Source: Spirochaetaceae bacterium (GTDB lineage: Bacteria > Spirochaetota > Spirochaetia > CADAEX01). Taken from it: a DNA stretch of 16,185 bases. Below the pieces are notes generated by a model that made no database searches, was not told where the DNA came from, and worked only from the letters and a program-made list of their open reading frames with translations. Where the stretch lies: assembly GCA_009778835.1 (NCBI GenBank), contig WRFK01000011.1:1-16185 (forward strand), written 5' to 3'. This document shows positions 1 through 7,505 of the stretch, in pieces (the stretch's first letter is position 1; the number at the start of each line of letters is the position of its first letter). The translations under genes and the position numbers were made by a program.

Positions 1-759
1 AATCCTGCGATTAAAGTTATTATACTAAGAATAAATTCTGGCGGAGGAAGCGCTCTTGGATCAGATATTATTGCTCATGAAGTTATGCTTTGCAAAGAAA
101 GCAATAACCCTAAACCTGTAGTTGTATCCATGGGAGGATCTGCTGCTTCCGGAGGGTATTTTATTGCAGCAGCTGCAGAAAAAATATTTGCTCAACCTGT
201 AACTATTACCGGCTCTATCGGAGTTATCGCAATATTTCCCGATATATCAGGCTTGCTTGAAAAACTTGATATAAAAAGCGAAACAGTTAAATCATCAGAA
301 AGCGGTGATTTTGGAAACTTTACGAGACCAATGACAGAAGCTGAGATGGAAAAAATTAGAAATTATATAACAGAAAGTTATGAGCAGTTTGTAACTGCTG
401 TTAGTGCAGGGAGAAAAATCCCCTATGAGGATGTTGATAAAATAGCTAAAGGAAGAGTGTGGACAGGAAAACAGGCAAAAGAGATTTCTCTTGTTGATAA
501 TATCGGAGGACTTTCCGATGTAATTTCCTTTGTCGAAAGCAGTTATTTGAAAGGTGAAAAAGCAAAAGTTATTGAAATTGTTCCAGGAGAACAGAATTTT
601 GTACTTACAAATCTGTTTAGACTTGATTCTGCTTCCATGTTGGAAGATATGCCCAAAATGGCAAAAGCTCTATTTGATTTCCTTAAAAAAACAGACTATT
701 ATGAAGAAGGAAGACCGCTCTATCTAATGCCATATACAATAGAAGAGTTGGGTTTGTAA
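1..759 (+). CDS. sppA: Signal peptide peptidase SppA, C-terminal part (5' end outside window)
   Basis: The frame is open from base 1, so the gene begins upstream; 252 residues are visible. SppA is a membrane-bound serine protease of the S49/ClpP-crotonase fold that degrades cleaved signal peptides. The substrate-binding strand INSGGGSA (visible residues 11-18; the family usually has INSPGG, so Pro is replaced by Gly) is followed by SAASGGY with the nucleophile Ser50, then TGSIGV. In the short Bacillus-type enzyme the catalytic Lys lies 52 residues after this Ser. Here that place is a Gly (SSESGDF), and the segment resembles the C-terminal half of the long E. coli-type SppA, whose Lys comes from the N-terminal half. 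I infer a long-type enzyme with the Lys upstream of the window. The fliG paralogue starts 24 bp after the stop, so the two may be co-transcribed. Confidence 0.92.
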   Translation, partial: NPAIKVIILRINSGGGSALGSDIIAHEVMLCKESNNPKPVVVSMGGSAASGGYFIAAAAEKIFAQPVTITGSIGVIAIFPDISGLLEKLDIKSETVKSSESGDFGNFTRPMTEAEMEKIRNYITESYEQFVTAVSAGRKIPYEDVDKIAKGRVWTGKQAKEISLVDNIGGLSDVISFVESSYLKGEKAKVIEIVPGEQNFVLTNLFRLDSASMLEDMPKMAKALFDFLKKTDYYEEGRPLYLMPYTIEELGL

Positions 760-763
760 TAAT

Positions 764-772
764 GGGGGGGGG
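764..772 (+). repeat. G9 homopolymer at the fliG ribosome binding site
   Basis: Nine consecutive G lie between the sppA stop (757-759) and the fliG ATG (784). They provide the only Shine-Dalgarno-like purine run, with 11 nt to the start codon. An ATG at 762-764 shares its G with the tract. With nine G it opens a nine-codon frame that stops at 787-789; with eight G it would read in frame into fliG. Tracts of this kind are prone to slippage in other bacteria, so length changes could alter spacing or start choice. That consequence is inference. Confidence 0.75.
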
Positions 773-783
773 CAAATCAAAAT

Positions 784-2151
784 ATGTCTGATATAAAAAA
801 AGCATTTGATGCTTATGAAAAATCTTCAAAAAAAAATAGTGACACGATAAAAGAAAATTCAGATAATAAAGCATCTAAAAATGCAAATATCAAAAAGTAT
901 GTTTTTTCAAACTTTAATACAGAAAAATCTGACATCAAGTCAAAAGAAGACTCTTTTCCTCTGACAAGAACAGAACAGGAAATATTACTTAAAAACACAC
1001 CTGATGATGAAGATTTGTTTACCAATGAACCTTCATCATCGAAAGTTAAAGAAATAAAAAAAGGAAATATTACTGTACCTGTAAAAGATCCGGGTTTTAT
1101 AAAACTTAGCGAGCTTCCAGAAAAAGAAACACCAGCATCTGAGACAACAACTGCTTCAGATAAAGATATGAAAAAATATGAGAAAGTTGCCAAGGTTCTT
1201 CTTTTGCTTGGAAAAGAAGAAGCTGCTTCTGTAATGAAACATTTTAAACCAGATGAGGTTGAGAAAATAGCTTCTTCTTTAATAAAAATAAAAACTATTA
1301 ATAATGATGAAGCTGCAGCGCTTTTAAAAGAGATTAATAGAAAAGCTTTTGTAAAAGAGACCTTCTCTGGCGGTGTTGAAACAGCAAGGCAGATGCTTTG
1401 TACAGCTTTTGGAAAGGAAAAAGGGGAGAAGTTTCTCTATAAAGCTCTTCCGGATGCGCGGGAAAAACCATTTGAATTTTTACAGGATTTAGAGACCCAT
1501 CAGATAAAACTTGCGTTAAAAGATGAACCGGAAACAGTTATATCTGTTGTAATGAATTATCTTGAACCGGAAAAAAGCGCTGCATTGTTGAAGGAATATA
1601 CAAAAGAGGAGCAGAAAAATATATTGCTTCGTTTGGCTTCCGGCGGAAAAATACCCCGCGAAGTATTTGAACAAATGGAAAAAATCATAAAAGAGAAAGT
1701 AAGGCTTCAGGGAAATGTTGTTACACAAGTAATAGATGGGAGAAGCAAACTCGCAAATATTCTCAAATTTATGGATGTAAAAGATGAGGAAGAAATAATA
1801 AGGGATATTTCGGAATTTGATCCTGATCTTTCAAAAGAAATCGAGGATCAGGTTTATACAATAGATATTATTTTAAAAATCAGTGAAAAAGATCTTCATA
1901 AAATTCTTAATAGTTTTAGCGACAGGGAAGTTGCTGTTATCCTAAAGGGGCAGGAAACAGAAATAAAAGATAAAATACTCTCTTCTCTTTCCCAGACAAG
2001 GCAGAAAAGTATTCAGTATGAATCTGAATATCTGGGGATAATGCGTAAATCAGAAGTAAATATTGCTGTGCGGGAATTTATCGATTACATTAAGCAGGAA
2101 GAAAAAGACGGATCAATAATTATAGACAGATCCGGGGATTTGGTGATTTAA
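784..2151 (+). CDS. fliG: FliG-family flagellar motor switch paralogue (FliG1-like)
   Basis: FliG forms the cytoplasmic switch ring that couples stator force to rotor turning. At 455 residues this protein is over 100 longer than typical FliG (about 330-345). The extra part is a Lys/Ser/Glu-rich, probably disordered N-terminus (residues 1-128). A FliG N-like domain (about 130-190), middle domain (about 196-310) and C-terminal domain (about 318-455) follow. The middle-domain EHPQ motif reads DEPE (247-250). In the torque helix the position equivalent to E. coli Lys264 is kept (K388) and Arg297 is kept (R421), but Arg281 is T405, Asp288 is Y412 and Asp289 is E413. Spirochaetes commonly carry two FliG proteins, one of which is not the main torque generator; this copy fits that second type. 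The ATG follows the G9 tract. It could be called simply FliG-like if a canonical FliG lies elsewhere. Confidence 0.85.
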   Translation: MSDIKKAFDAYEKSSKKNSDTIKENSDNKASKNANIKKYVFSNFNTEKSDIKSKEDSFPLTRTEQEILLKNTPDDEDLFTNEPSSSKVKEIKKGNITVPVKDPGFIKLSELPEKETPASETTTASDKDMKKYEKVAKVLLLLGKEEAASVMKHFKPDEVEKIASSLIKIKTINNDEAAALLKEINRKAFVKETFSGGVETARQMLCTAFGKEKGEKFLYKALPDAREKPFEFLQDLETHQIKLALKDEPETVISVVMNYLEPEKSAALLKEYTKEEQKNILLRLASGGKIPREVFEQMEKIIKEKVRLQGNVVTQVIDGRSKLANILKFMDVKDEEEIIRDISEFDPDLSKEIEDQVYTIDIILKISEKDLHKILNSFSDREVAVILKGQETEIKDKILSSLSQTRQKSIQYESEYLGIMRKSEVNIAVREFIDYIKQEEKDGSIIIDRSGDLVI

Positions 2152-2233
2152 AAGTTTGCAAGAAATTTTATTATAAAAAAACAATCTGTCGCAGTATCTA
2201 TATTAAGATTTTAAGGAAATAGGCTCTGGCTGA

Positions 2234-2263
2234 TTGACAAAACAACAATTCAAACAATACTAT
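2234..2263 (+). promoter_or_regulatory. alaS promoter, near-leaderless
   Basis: TTGACA (2234-2239), an 18-bp spacer and TACTAT (2258-2263) form a strong sigma-70-type promoter. The ATG of alaS is only 10 nt after the -10 box, so transcription should start about 0-4 nt before the start codon. No Shine-Dalgarno motif lies at normal distance; an AAGGAA-type run near 2212 is too far upstream. Confidence 0.6.
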
Positions 2264-2273
2264 TATCAACGTT

Positions 2274-4067
2274 ATGACAGGAAAAGAATTACGCGAAAAA
2301 TATATCAATTTCTTTGTAAGCAAAGAACACAAACAGATTTCAGGAAAATCTCTTATTCCGGAAAATGACCCAACAGTGCTTTTTACAACAGCAGGGATGC
2401 ACCCTCTTGTCCCATATCTTCTTGGGGAAGAACATCCGGCAGGCAAAAGGCTTGTGGATTTTCAAAGATGTATAAGAACAGGCGATATTGACTCTGTTGG
2501 AGATGCAACACATTTAACTTTTTTTGAAATGCTGGGAAACTGGTCGCTTGGCGATTATTTTAAAAAAGAGGCTCTAAGCTGGAGCTATGAATTTCTAACT
2601 TCAAAAGAGTGGCTTGGAATCAATAAAGAGAAGCTCTCTGTTACAGTTTTTGAAGGGGAAGAATCAACCGGCGTACCGCCAGATACAGAGGCAAAAGAGA
2701 TATGGAAATCTTTGGGAATTCCCGAAGAGAGAATTTATATGCTGCCGCGCGAAGATAACTGGTGGGGACCTGCAGGAGAAACCGGGCCATGCGGACCAGA
2801 CTCGGAAATGTTTATCGATACAGGAAAAGATGCATGCAATCCTGCCTGCAGACCCGGATGTCCATGCGGAAAATACATAGAGATCTGGAACGATGTGTTC
2901 ATGCAGTATAACAAGCAGAAAGATGGTTCGTATGAAAAAATGACCCGCAAATGTGTAGATACAGGCATGGGGCTTGAGAGAACTGTTACAATTCTAATTG
3001 GGAAAAAATCAGTATATGATACAGAATTTTTTATCCCTATTATAAAAAAGATCGAACAGGCTTCCGGATACACTTACGGTACAAACCAGGACAAAGATAT
3101 TTCTGTAAGAATTATTGCTGATCATATAAAAACTTCTGTTTTTATACTTGGAGATGAAAACGAGATCAAGCCTTCGAATATAGGGCAGGGGTATATTTTA
3201 CGCAGAATTATAAGAAGAGCTATCCGCCATGGAAGAAAGCTTGGGACATCGGGGGCATTTCTTTCTATACCTGCATCTGCAGTTATTGAAATGTATAAAG
3301 ATGTATATCCGCAGCTTTTGGAAAAAAATGATTTTATACTAAAAGAACTGGAGATAGAAGAGGAACGTTTTATTTCAACACTTGCAAAAGGGGAAGCAGA
3401 GTTTGAGAAAATGGTTCCGAATATTCTTAAAGGAAAAGATAAAATAATTCCAGGCAGGCTTGCGTTCAGACTTTACGATACCTACGGCTTTCCTATTGAA
3501 ATAACGCAGGAACTTGCAGCAGAACATTCTCTTGCAGTTGACAGAAATGGTTTTGATGAAGCTTTTAAAAAACATCAGGAGCTCTCAAAAATGGGGGCAG
3601 ATAAAGTTTTTAAGGGCGGGCTTGCAGACAGCAGCGAGATTACAACAAAATATCATACAGCTACCCATCTTCTTCATACAGCTTTAAGAATGGTTTTGGG
3701 AGAACATGTAAAACAAAAAGGGTCAAACATAACATCGGAAAGATTAAGGTTTGACTTTTCCCATGAGCTGCCCATGACACCGGAAGAGATAAAAAAAGTT
3801 GAAGACATTGTAAACAAGCAAATAGAAACCGATCATCCTGTAACAATGGAAGTAATGACTCTGGAAGTAGCAAAGGAGCAGGGCGCTATTGCTTTTTTTG
3901 AGAGCAAATATGAGGAAAAAGTAAAAGTATACAGTGTTGGAAATTTTTCCAAAGAGGTTTGCGGCGGTCCTCACGTTGACCGAACCGGCATGATCGGAAA
4001 ATTTAAAATTACAAAAGAGCAGTCCTCTTCTGCAGGAGTAAGAAGAATAAGAGCAGAGATAGCGTAG
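2274..4067 (+). CDS. alaS: Alanyl-tRNA synthetase, short form without C-Ala domain
   Basis: Charges tRNA-Ala with alanine in the cytoplasm and clears mischarged Ser/Gly. The N-terminus MTGKELREKY matches the usual start of the family. The class II catalytic core includes motif 2 around residues 76-92 (TFFEMLGNWSLGDY) and motif 3 at VDTGMGLERT (228-237). A Cys cluster C188-x3-C192-x3-C196-x-C198 lies inside the core and probably binds zinc. The editing domain keeps its metal ligands: H461-x3-H465 and C563-x3-H567. The protein ends 30 residues later at RRIRAEIA, so the C-Ala/DHHA1 dimerisation domain (about 250-280 residues) of most bacteria is absent. This short form, near 595 residues, is known in spirochaetes and is not a truncation. 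Transcription probably starts at its own promoter. Confidence 0.97.
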   Translation: MTGKELREKYINFFVSKEHKQISGKSLIPENDPTVLFTTAGMHPLVPYLLGEEHPAGKRLVDFQRCIRTGDIDSVGDATHLTFFEMLGNWSLGDYFKKEALSWSYEFLTSKEWLGINKEKLSVTVFEGEESTGVPPDTEAKEIWKSLGIPEERIYMLPREDNWWGPAGETGPCGPDSEMFIDTGKDACNPACRPGCPCGKYIEIWNDVFMQYNKQKDGSYEKMTRKCVDTGMGLERTVTILIGKKSVYDTEFFIPIIKKIEQASGYTYGTNQDKDISVRIIADHIKTSVFILGDENEIKPSNIGQGYILRRIIRRAIRHGRKLGTSGAFLSIPASAVIEMYKDVYPQLLEKNDFILKELEIEEERFISTLAKGEAEFEKMVPNILKGKDKIIPGRLAFRLYDTYGFPIEITQELAAEHSLAVDRNGFDEAFKKHQELSKMGADKVFKGGLADSSEITTKYHTATHLLHTALRMVLGEHVKQKGSNITSERLRFDFSHELPMTPEEIKKVEDIVNKQIETDHPVTMEVMTLEVAKEQGAIAFFESKYEEKVKVYSVGNFSKEVCGGPHVDRTGMIGKFKITKEQSSSAGVRRIRAEIA

Positions 4068-4078
4068 GGGAAACTTTA

Positions 4079-4117
4079 GAAGTAAGGACTTTATCCTAAC
4101 TGTTTAATCTTTACTTC
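4079..4117. repeat. Inverted repeat downstream of alaS
   Basis: GAAGTAAGGA (4079-4088) pairs with TCTTTACTTC (4108-4117) with one G-U pair and a 19-nt loop, 11 bp after the alaS stop. It may slow or end transcription, but no T-run follows on the + strand, so it is not a standard intrinsic terminator. The rest of 4068-4205 shows no gene. Confidence 0.35.
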
Positions 4118-4205
4118 CTTCTACAAGATAGGTATCAGTAGTGTTCTCTAGAATATCATATAATTCAGCTTTTCGATTTGAATTTCATATAAAATTTATC
4201 TCTTT

Positions 4206-4234
4206 TTGCCTTGAATTTTCTCATAAATTATGCT
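4206..4234 (+). promoter_or_regulatory. Promoter of the AAA/DUF4143 gene
   Basis: TTGCCT (4206-4211), a 17-bp spacer and TATGCT (4229-4234) lie 18 nt before the ATG at 4253. The predicted leader is about 12 nt and contains a weak GGAT Shine-Dalgarno run. Confidence 0.45.
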
Positions 4235-4252
4235 ATTTTTGGATAGTAAAAT

Positions 4253-5593
4253 ATGAAAACTCAATATCTAAAGCGAAATATTGACAAAATTCTCCTGGAA
4301 TGGAGCCAGGAAAAGCCACCTGACAGGAAACCATTGCTCTTGCGTGGAGCAAGACAGGTAGGAAAATCCTCAGCTCTTAGACAATTGGGAAAACAATTCA
4401 AACATTTTATTGAGATAAACTTCGATGAAAACAAGGAAGTAAGAAGCTTTTTTGAATCATCACTTGCGCCAGAGGAGATTTGCCAACAACTTGCACTTTA
4501 TTACCATACACCAATAATTCCCGGAGAGACATTGCTTTTCCTTGATGAGATTCAAAGCTGCCAGCCCGCCTTAGCAAAACTTCGATATTTTTATGAAAAA
4601 TATGCCAGTCTTCATGTAGTAGCTGCTGGTTCTCTTCTGGAATTCGCACTTGAAGAAATACCATCATTCGGTGTAGGGCGTATCCGCTCTCTTTTTATGT
4701 ATCCATTTGGATTTGATGAATTTTTAACTGCCTTTAATGAGGAAGCACTCTGTGAAGCTTTTAAGACAGCATCCCCAGAGAAACCTCTTGCTGAACCTAT
4801 TCATCAGCAGCTTCTGGGCAGATTAAAAATATTTTTAATCTGTGGGGGAATGCCGGAAGCAGTTTCCCAATATGTACGGAAAAGAGATTTGCTTAATGGA
4901 GAACTTATTTTAACCGATCTCCTAACCATATTAAAGACAGACTTTGCTAAATACCGTAAACGTACCCCCCTTCTGCTTCTTAATGAAGTATTTGAATCAG
5001 TTATGCATCAAACAGAAGGAAAGTTTGTCTATGAACGCGTTGCCCCCGGAACACCAAGTATGGCAGTGAGGCAAGCCATTGAACTTCTTATAATGGCGGG
5101 GTTGGTTCATCCTGTTACCCATACAGCAGCTAACGGCGTTCCTCTTGGTGCTGAAAAAAATGTTAAATATCGTCGAATGATTCCCTGCGATACCGGCCTT
5201 TTTTTGCATACTCTTGGTCTCCGTTCAGAAATACTGCCTGCTACTGATTTTTCTGCTATTAATCGTGGTTCTTTGGTTGAGATTTTTACTGGTCTCGAAC
5301 TGCTAAAAGCCGCTTCCTGTTATATGCCACAGGAATTGTTTTGCTGGCAGAGATCGGCTAACCCCAACTCTTCAAAGAGTAATGCTCAGGTTGATTTCGT
5401 TATTCAGAAAGGTTCTGGTATTATCCCAATAGAGGTTAAGTCAGGAACCCAGGGCAGTATGCAAAGCCTTCGCCTTTTTATGAAGGAAAAAAATATTGAT
5501 AGAGGTGTGCGAACATCCCTTGAAAACTTTGGACGCTATGAGAATATAGATATTTATCCGTTATATGCGATTGGGAATATAGTGAGGATTTAG
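4253..5593 (+). CDS. AAA-family ATPase with DUF4143 C-terminal domain
   Basis: A stand-alone P-loop ATPase of the AAA_14/DUF4143 group; its cellular role is not established. Walker A is GARQVGKS (32-39) and Walker B is LLFLDE (94-99), followed by a sensor-like VAAGS. The C-terminal domain carries the pattern D381 ... E394-x-K396 (QVDF and IPIEVKSG), which in this family resembles a PD-(D/E)xK nuclease core. Whether it cuts DNA cannot be told from sequence. At 446 residues the gene is full length for the family. It has its own promoter, stands alone between alaS and the accessory block, and is not obviously in an operon. Such genes occur in many, often multiple, copies in gut anaerobes and are commonly accessory. 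The start is the first ATG; the residues after it match the usual beginning (YLKRxIDxxL). Confidence 0.88.
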   Translation: MKTQYLKRNIDKILLEWSQEKPPDRKPLLLRGARQVGKSSALRQLGKQFKHFIEINFDENKEVRSFFESSLAPEEICQQLALYYHTPIIPGETLLFLDEIQSCQPALAKLRYFYEKYASLHVVAAGSLLEFALEEIPSFGVGRIRSLFMYPFGFDEFLTAFNEEALCEAFKTASPEKPLAEPIHQQLLGRLKIFLICGGMPEAVSQYVRKRDLLNGELILTDLLTILKTDFAKYRKRTPLLLLNEVFESVMHQTEGKFVYERVAPGTPSMAVRQAIELLIMAGLVHPVTHTAANGVPLGAEKNVKYRRMIPCDTGLFLHTLGLRSEILPATDFSAINRGSLVEIFTGLELLKAASCYMPQELFCWQRSANPNSSKSNAQVDFVIQKGSGIIPIEVKSGTQGSMQSLRLFMKEKNIDRGVRTSLENFGRYENIDIYPLYAIGNIVRI

Positions 5594-5673
5594 TACTGGT
5601 TCTTTACTCAAAAACCCAACAATTAATAATTAAAAGCATGATATAATAGCTATACTTTCATTGCAGGATGATA

Positions 5674-5829
5674 TTAAGATAAACTTTGCCAAATAATCAT
5701 CTGTAGCACTTTGTTAGTAGGAAAACAAAAATTGTCAGGATTATGGTTAAAGTAAGAAATACCTTTAAGCATATTTTTCCATTCACCATACTTAAAATGA
5801 TCAATATATATAAACAGTGATCTATACAT
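5674..5829 (-). CDS. Possible 51-residue ORF or gene remnant
   Basis: Within the otherwise gene-free 5594-5905 stretch, the minus strand is open for 51 codons from an ATG at 5829. The frame stays open for another 10 codons upstream. The product starts MYRSLFIYIDHF and contains GEWKNMLKG; this mix of aromatic and charged residues looks more like protein than noise. I do not recognise it. There is no clear ribosome binding site at the ATG; an AGGAG run lies further upstream. It could be the 3' remnant of a lost gene. I see nothing else in 5594-5905 except AT-rich sequence. Confidence 0.3.
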   Translation of the reverse strand: MYRSLFIYIDHFKYGEWKNMLKGISYFNHNPDNFCFPTNKVLQMIIWQSLS

Positions 5830-5905
5830 GGGGCTCAATACCCGCTTCGTGTAATAGCGTTATATTGCTCCTGCGTACTCAATAATATTTATTTAAAATG
5901 GATAT

Positions 5906-6259
5906 CTATTCTTCTTTTTTTGGAATGCGGTTCATTTCCAGTAACACTTTAAGTTGTTCAATAACAAGTTTTTGTAGCTTTGGGTGCAGTTGCCTGTAAA
6001 GGGCAATTACCTCATCAAGGCTAACATTCCTGGGTTCGGCAGTAAAGAACATATTCCCTTTTCCAGTCTGTAACCATTGCTCATTTGCACCAAAGGTATC
6101 GGAGATCAGCTTGATAATTCTGGAGTTAAGTTCGCGGTGGGAGCGTTCTAAAGAAGCTATATAGCCCTCTGAAACCCTTATTTTTTGAGCAAATTCCTTT
6201 TGAGTTAGTCCTAAAGCAGTCCTCAACTCTATAAGCCTTTCCCCTAATTCCCTTTTCAT
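5906..6259 (-). CDS. XRE-family helix-turn-helix transcriptional regulator
   Basis: A 117-residue single-domain DNA-binding protein. The helix-turn-helix fills residues 7-60 (LIELRTALGLTQKEFAQKI, then VSEGYIASLER as recognition region). NEQWLQTGKGNMF (59-71) is typical of phage-repressor-like XRE proteins. The C-terminal helix (about 84-110) is rich in Leu and Lys and probably dimerises. It is transcribed away from the 67-residue and DUF2971 genes. Two palindromes in the shared 130-bp intergenic region suggest it represses that side and perhaps itself. The ATG has no Shine-Dalgarno run; the -10 box lies 7 nt before it, so the mRNA is probably leaderless. No metal- or peptidase-type domain is fused to it. 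Confidence 0.88.
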   Translation of the reverse strand: MKRELGERLIELRTALGLTQKEFAQKIRVSEGYIASLERSHRELNSRIIKLISDTFGANEQWLQTGKGNMFFTAEPRNVSLDEVIALYRQLHPKLQKLVIEQLKVLLEMNRIPKKEE

Positions 6260-6266
6260 TAAGTAA

Positions 6267-6295
6267 AGAATAACAGAGCAGGGATTGAGTTACAA
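6267..6295 (-). promoter_or_regulatory. Promoter of the XRE gene, leaderless type
   Basis: On the minus strand TTGTAA (6295-6290), a 17-bp spacer and TATTCT (6272-6267) precede the ATG at 6259 by 7 nt. The -35 box contains the half-site TGTAA that also builds the palindromes on the other side, which is compatible with autorepression. Confidence 0.45.
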
Positions 6296-6352
6296 GGCAA
6301 AGGTTCTTACAAAATTAAAGTATTTTAGCTTATTTTTTAAGAAAATTCATTA

Positions 6353-6382
6353 TTGACAAAACATTACAATGTAAGTTAAAAT
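6353..6382 (+). promoter_or_regulatory. Promoter of the 67-residue/DUF2971 unit, leaderless type
   Basis: TTGACA (6353-6358), an 18-bp spacer and TAAAAT (6377-6382); the ATG at 6390 follows 7 nt after the -10 box, so +1 should coincide with the start codon. The first operator palindrome lies in the spacer and the second covers the start site. Confidence 0.55.
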
Positions 6383-6395
6383 CTTAACAATGTTA
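6364..6395. promoter_or_regulatory. Paired operator palindromes, probable XRE binding sites
   Basis: TTACAATGTAA (6364-6374) and TAACAATGTTA (6385-6395) are both odd-length palindromes with arms around a central A (TTACA-A-TGTAA and TAACA-A-TGTTA). They share ACAATGT. Their centres, 6369 and 6390, are 21 bp apart, or two helical turns, which places two dimers on the same face of the DNA. One site is in the promoter spacer and the other spans the transcription and translation start. Binding by the adjacent XRE protein is inferred from position. Confidence 0.55.
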
Positions 6396-6593
6396 GGAAG
6401 TATTGATAAAGAGCTGGAAAGTGATAAAGACAACTCTTTTAACACTGATATCCTTGAGCAAAGTTTTTCTCAATTACCAACAGAGGGGAAAATTTATCTA
6501 AAAAAATATCTACAGAACCTTGTTTCCTTACAAAGTGTAATGGCAGCAATGTATTCACCGGATACGGATAATGCCAGTTTATTGAAAGGGTAA
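6390..6593 (+). CDS. Small hypothetical protein (67 residues) of the XRE/DUF2971 unit
   Basis: An acidic N-terminus (residues 1-25) is followed by an amphipathic helix-rich part, LPTEGKIYLKKYLQNL (29-44). In spacing of Leu and Lys this resembles the C-terminal helix of the neighbouring XRE protein (HPKLQKLVIEQLKVLL). It could be a partner of that regulator or an antitoxin-like protein for the next gene; no family is recognised. The ATG sits inside an operator palindrome and directly at the predicted transcription start, with no Shine-Dalgarno site. The DUF2971 gene starts 40 bp later with its own ribosome binding site, so co-transcription is likely. Confidence 0.55.
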   Translation: MLGSIDKELESDKDNSFNTDILEQSFSQLPTEGKIYLKKYLQNLVSLQSVMAAMYSPDTDNASLLKG

Positions 6594-6633
6594 GAGAATA
6601 TTACCAGTGAAAAACTGTGGAGGTTGATTAAAT

Positions 6634-7449
6634 ATGAGTAAAATATTTTATAAGTATAGATGCATAAATGATTATACCCTTGATTCAATTGAAAAAAATT
6701 ATTTCTATTTTTCAAGACCTGTATGTTTTAATGATTTATCCGATTGTTTTATTCCAAATGATTTTACTGCAACACCTGAAGATGTGCTTGAATGGGGAGC
6801 ACAATTTGAACTAGATCCATTGATTGTATTCTTTTTATTTCTAAACATAAACATATTAAATAAAAAAAGTTTTTTAGAAAAAATGGAAAAAGCAATGGAA
6901 GCATATAGGAATAGTTGTTACATATTCTGTGTTTCTGAAACTTTTGATAACATTGACATGTGGGACGCTTATGGTAATTCAAATTCTGGAATATGTTTAG
7001 GTTATGAATCGTTATTAAAGTGTAATAATTATTTATTTGAAATAGATAAAGAAATAATTAACTCCTTTATTGTATGGGATGATAATAGACCCCATGCTGT
7101 ACTAACAAAAGTTGATTATGGTAAAAAGTTGTTATTGCCTTATAATCCATTTAAACATGATATAAAACCTATAAGAGAAGGGTTTTTAGGTAAAGATTCT
7201 AAATACTCTTATGAAAATGAATATAGATCGATTTTGGTGGATTATTCAAATAAAAATTTTGATCAAAAAATACCTTATAAAAAAAATATATTAAAAGAAA
7301 TAATATTTGGAGCTAATACCAATGATAATGATATTAATAAAGTCATAAATATTGTTAGCAAAACATATGATTTAAAGAATATCAATTTTTTCAAAATAAA
7401 TAAGATTGATACTTCCATGAATCTGATTAGAAATGAATATAAAATATAA
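6634..7449 (+). CDS. DUF2971 family protein
   Basis: A 271-residue protein with the marks of DUF2971: YKYR near the N-terminus (residues 6-9), FYFSRPVCFNDLSDC (24-38), a central CVSE...MWDAYGNSNSGICLGY stretch, VDYGKK, YENEYRS and KEIIFGANTN near the C-terminus. The conserved Asn-Asp, Cys, Trp and Glu-Tyr-Arg suggest an enzyme, but no reaction is known to me for this family. The codons are very AT-rich compared with alaS or hisB, which fits acquisition by transfer. GGAGG (6619-6623) lies 10 nt before the ATG. It is preceded by the 67-residue gene under a repressor-type control region. The arrangement could be a toxin-like or defence effector kept silent by the XRE protein; this is inference from context only. 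Confidence 0.85.
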   Translation: MSKIFYKYRCINDYTLDSIEKNYFYFSRPVCFNDLSDCFIPNDFTATPEDVLEWGAQFELDPLIVFFLFLNINILNKKSFLEKMEKAMEAYRNSCYIFCVSETFDNIDMWDAYGNSNSGICLGYESLLKCNNYLFEIDKEIINSFIVWDDNRPHAVLTKVDYGKKLLLPYNPFKHDIKPIREGFLGKDSKYSYENEYRSILVDYSNKNFDQKIPYKKNILKEIIFGANTNDNDINKVINIVSKTYDLKNINFFKINKIDTSMNLIRNEYKI

Positions 7450-7505
7450 TAATAAGCTGTCATTGAGACTAACGAAAAAGACGAAAACAAATGTAAGGAG
7501 ATTTT

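Noticed and set aside
2274..4067. alaS as a truncated pseudogene
   Set aside because: All catalytic and editing residues are present, and spirochaete AlaRS normally ends at this point.
4079..4117. Intrinsic terminator after alaS
   Set aside because: The stem is AU-rich with a 19-nt loop and no following T-run; kept only as an inverted repeat.
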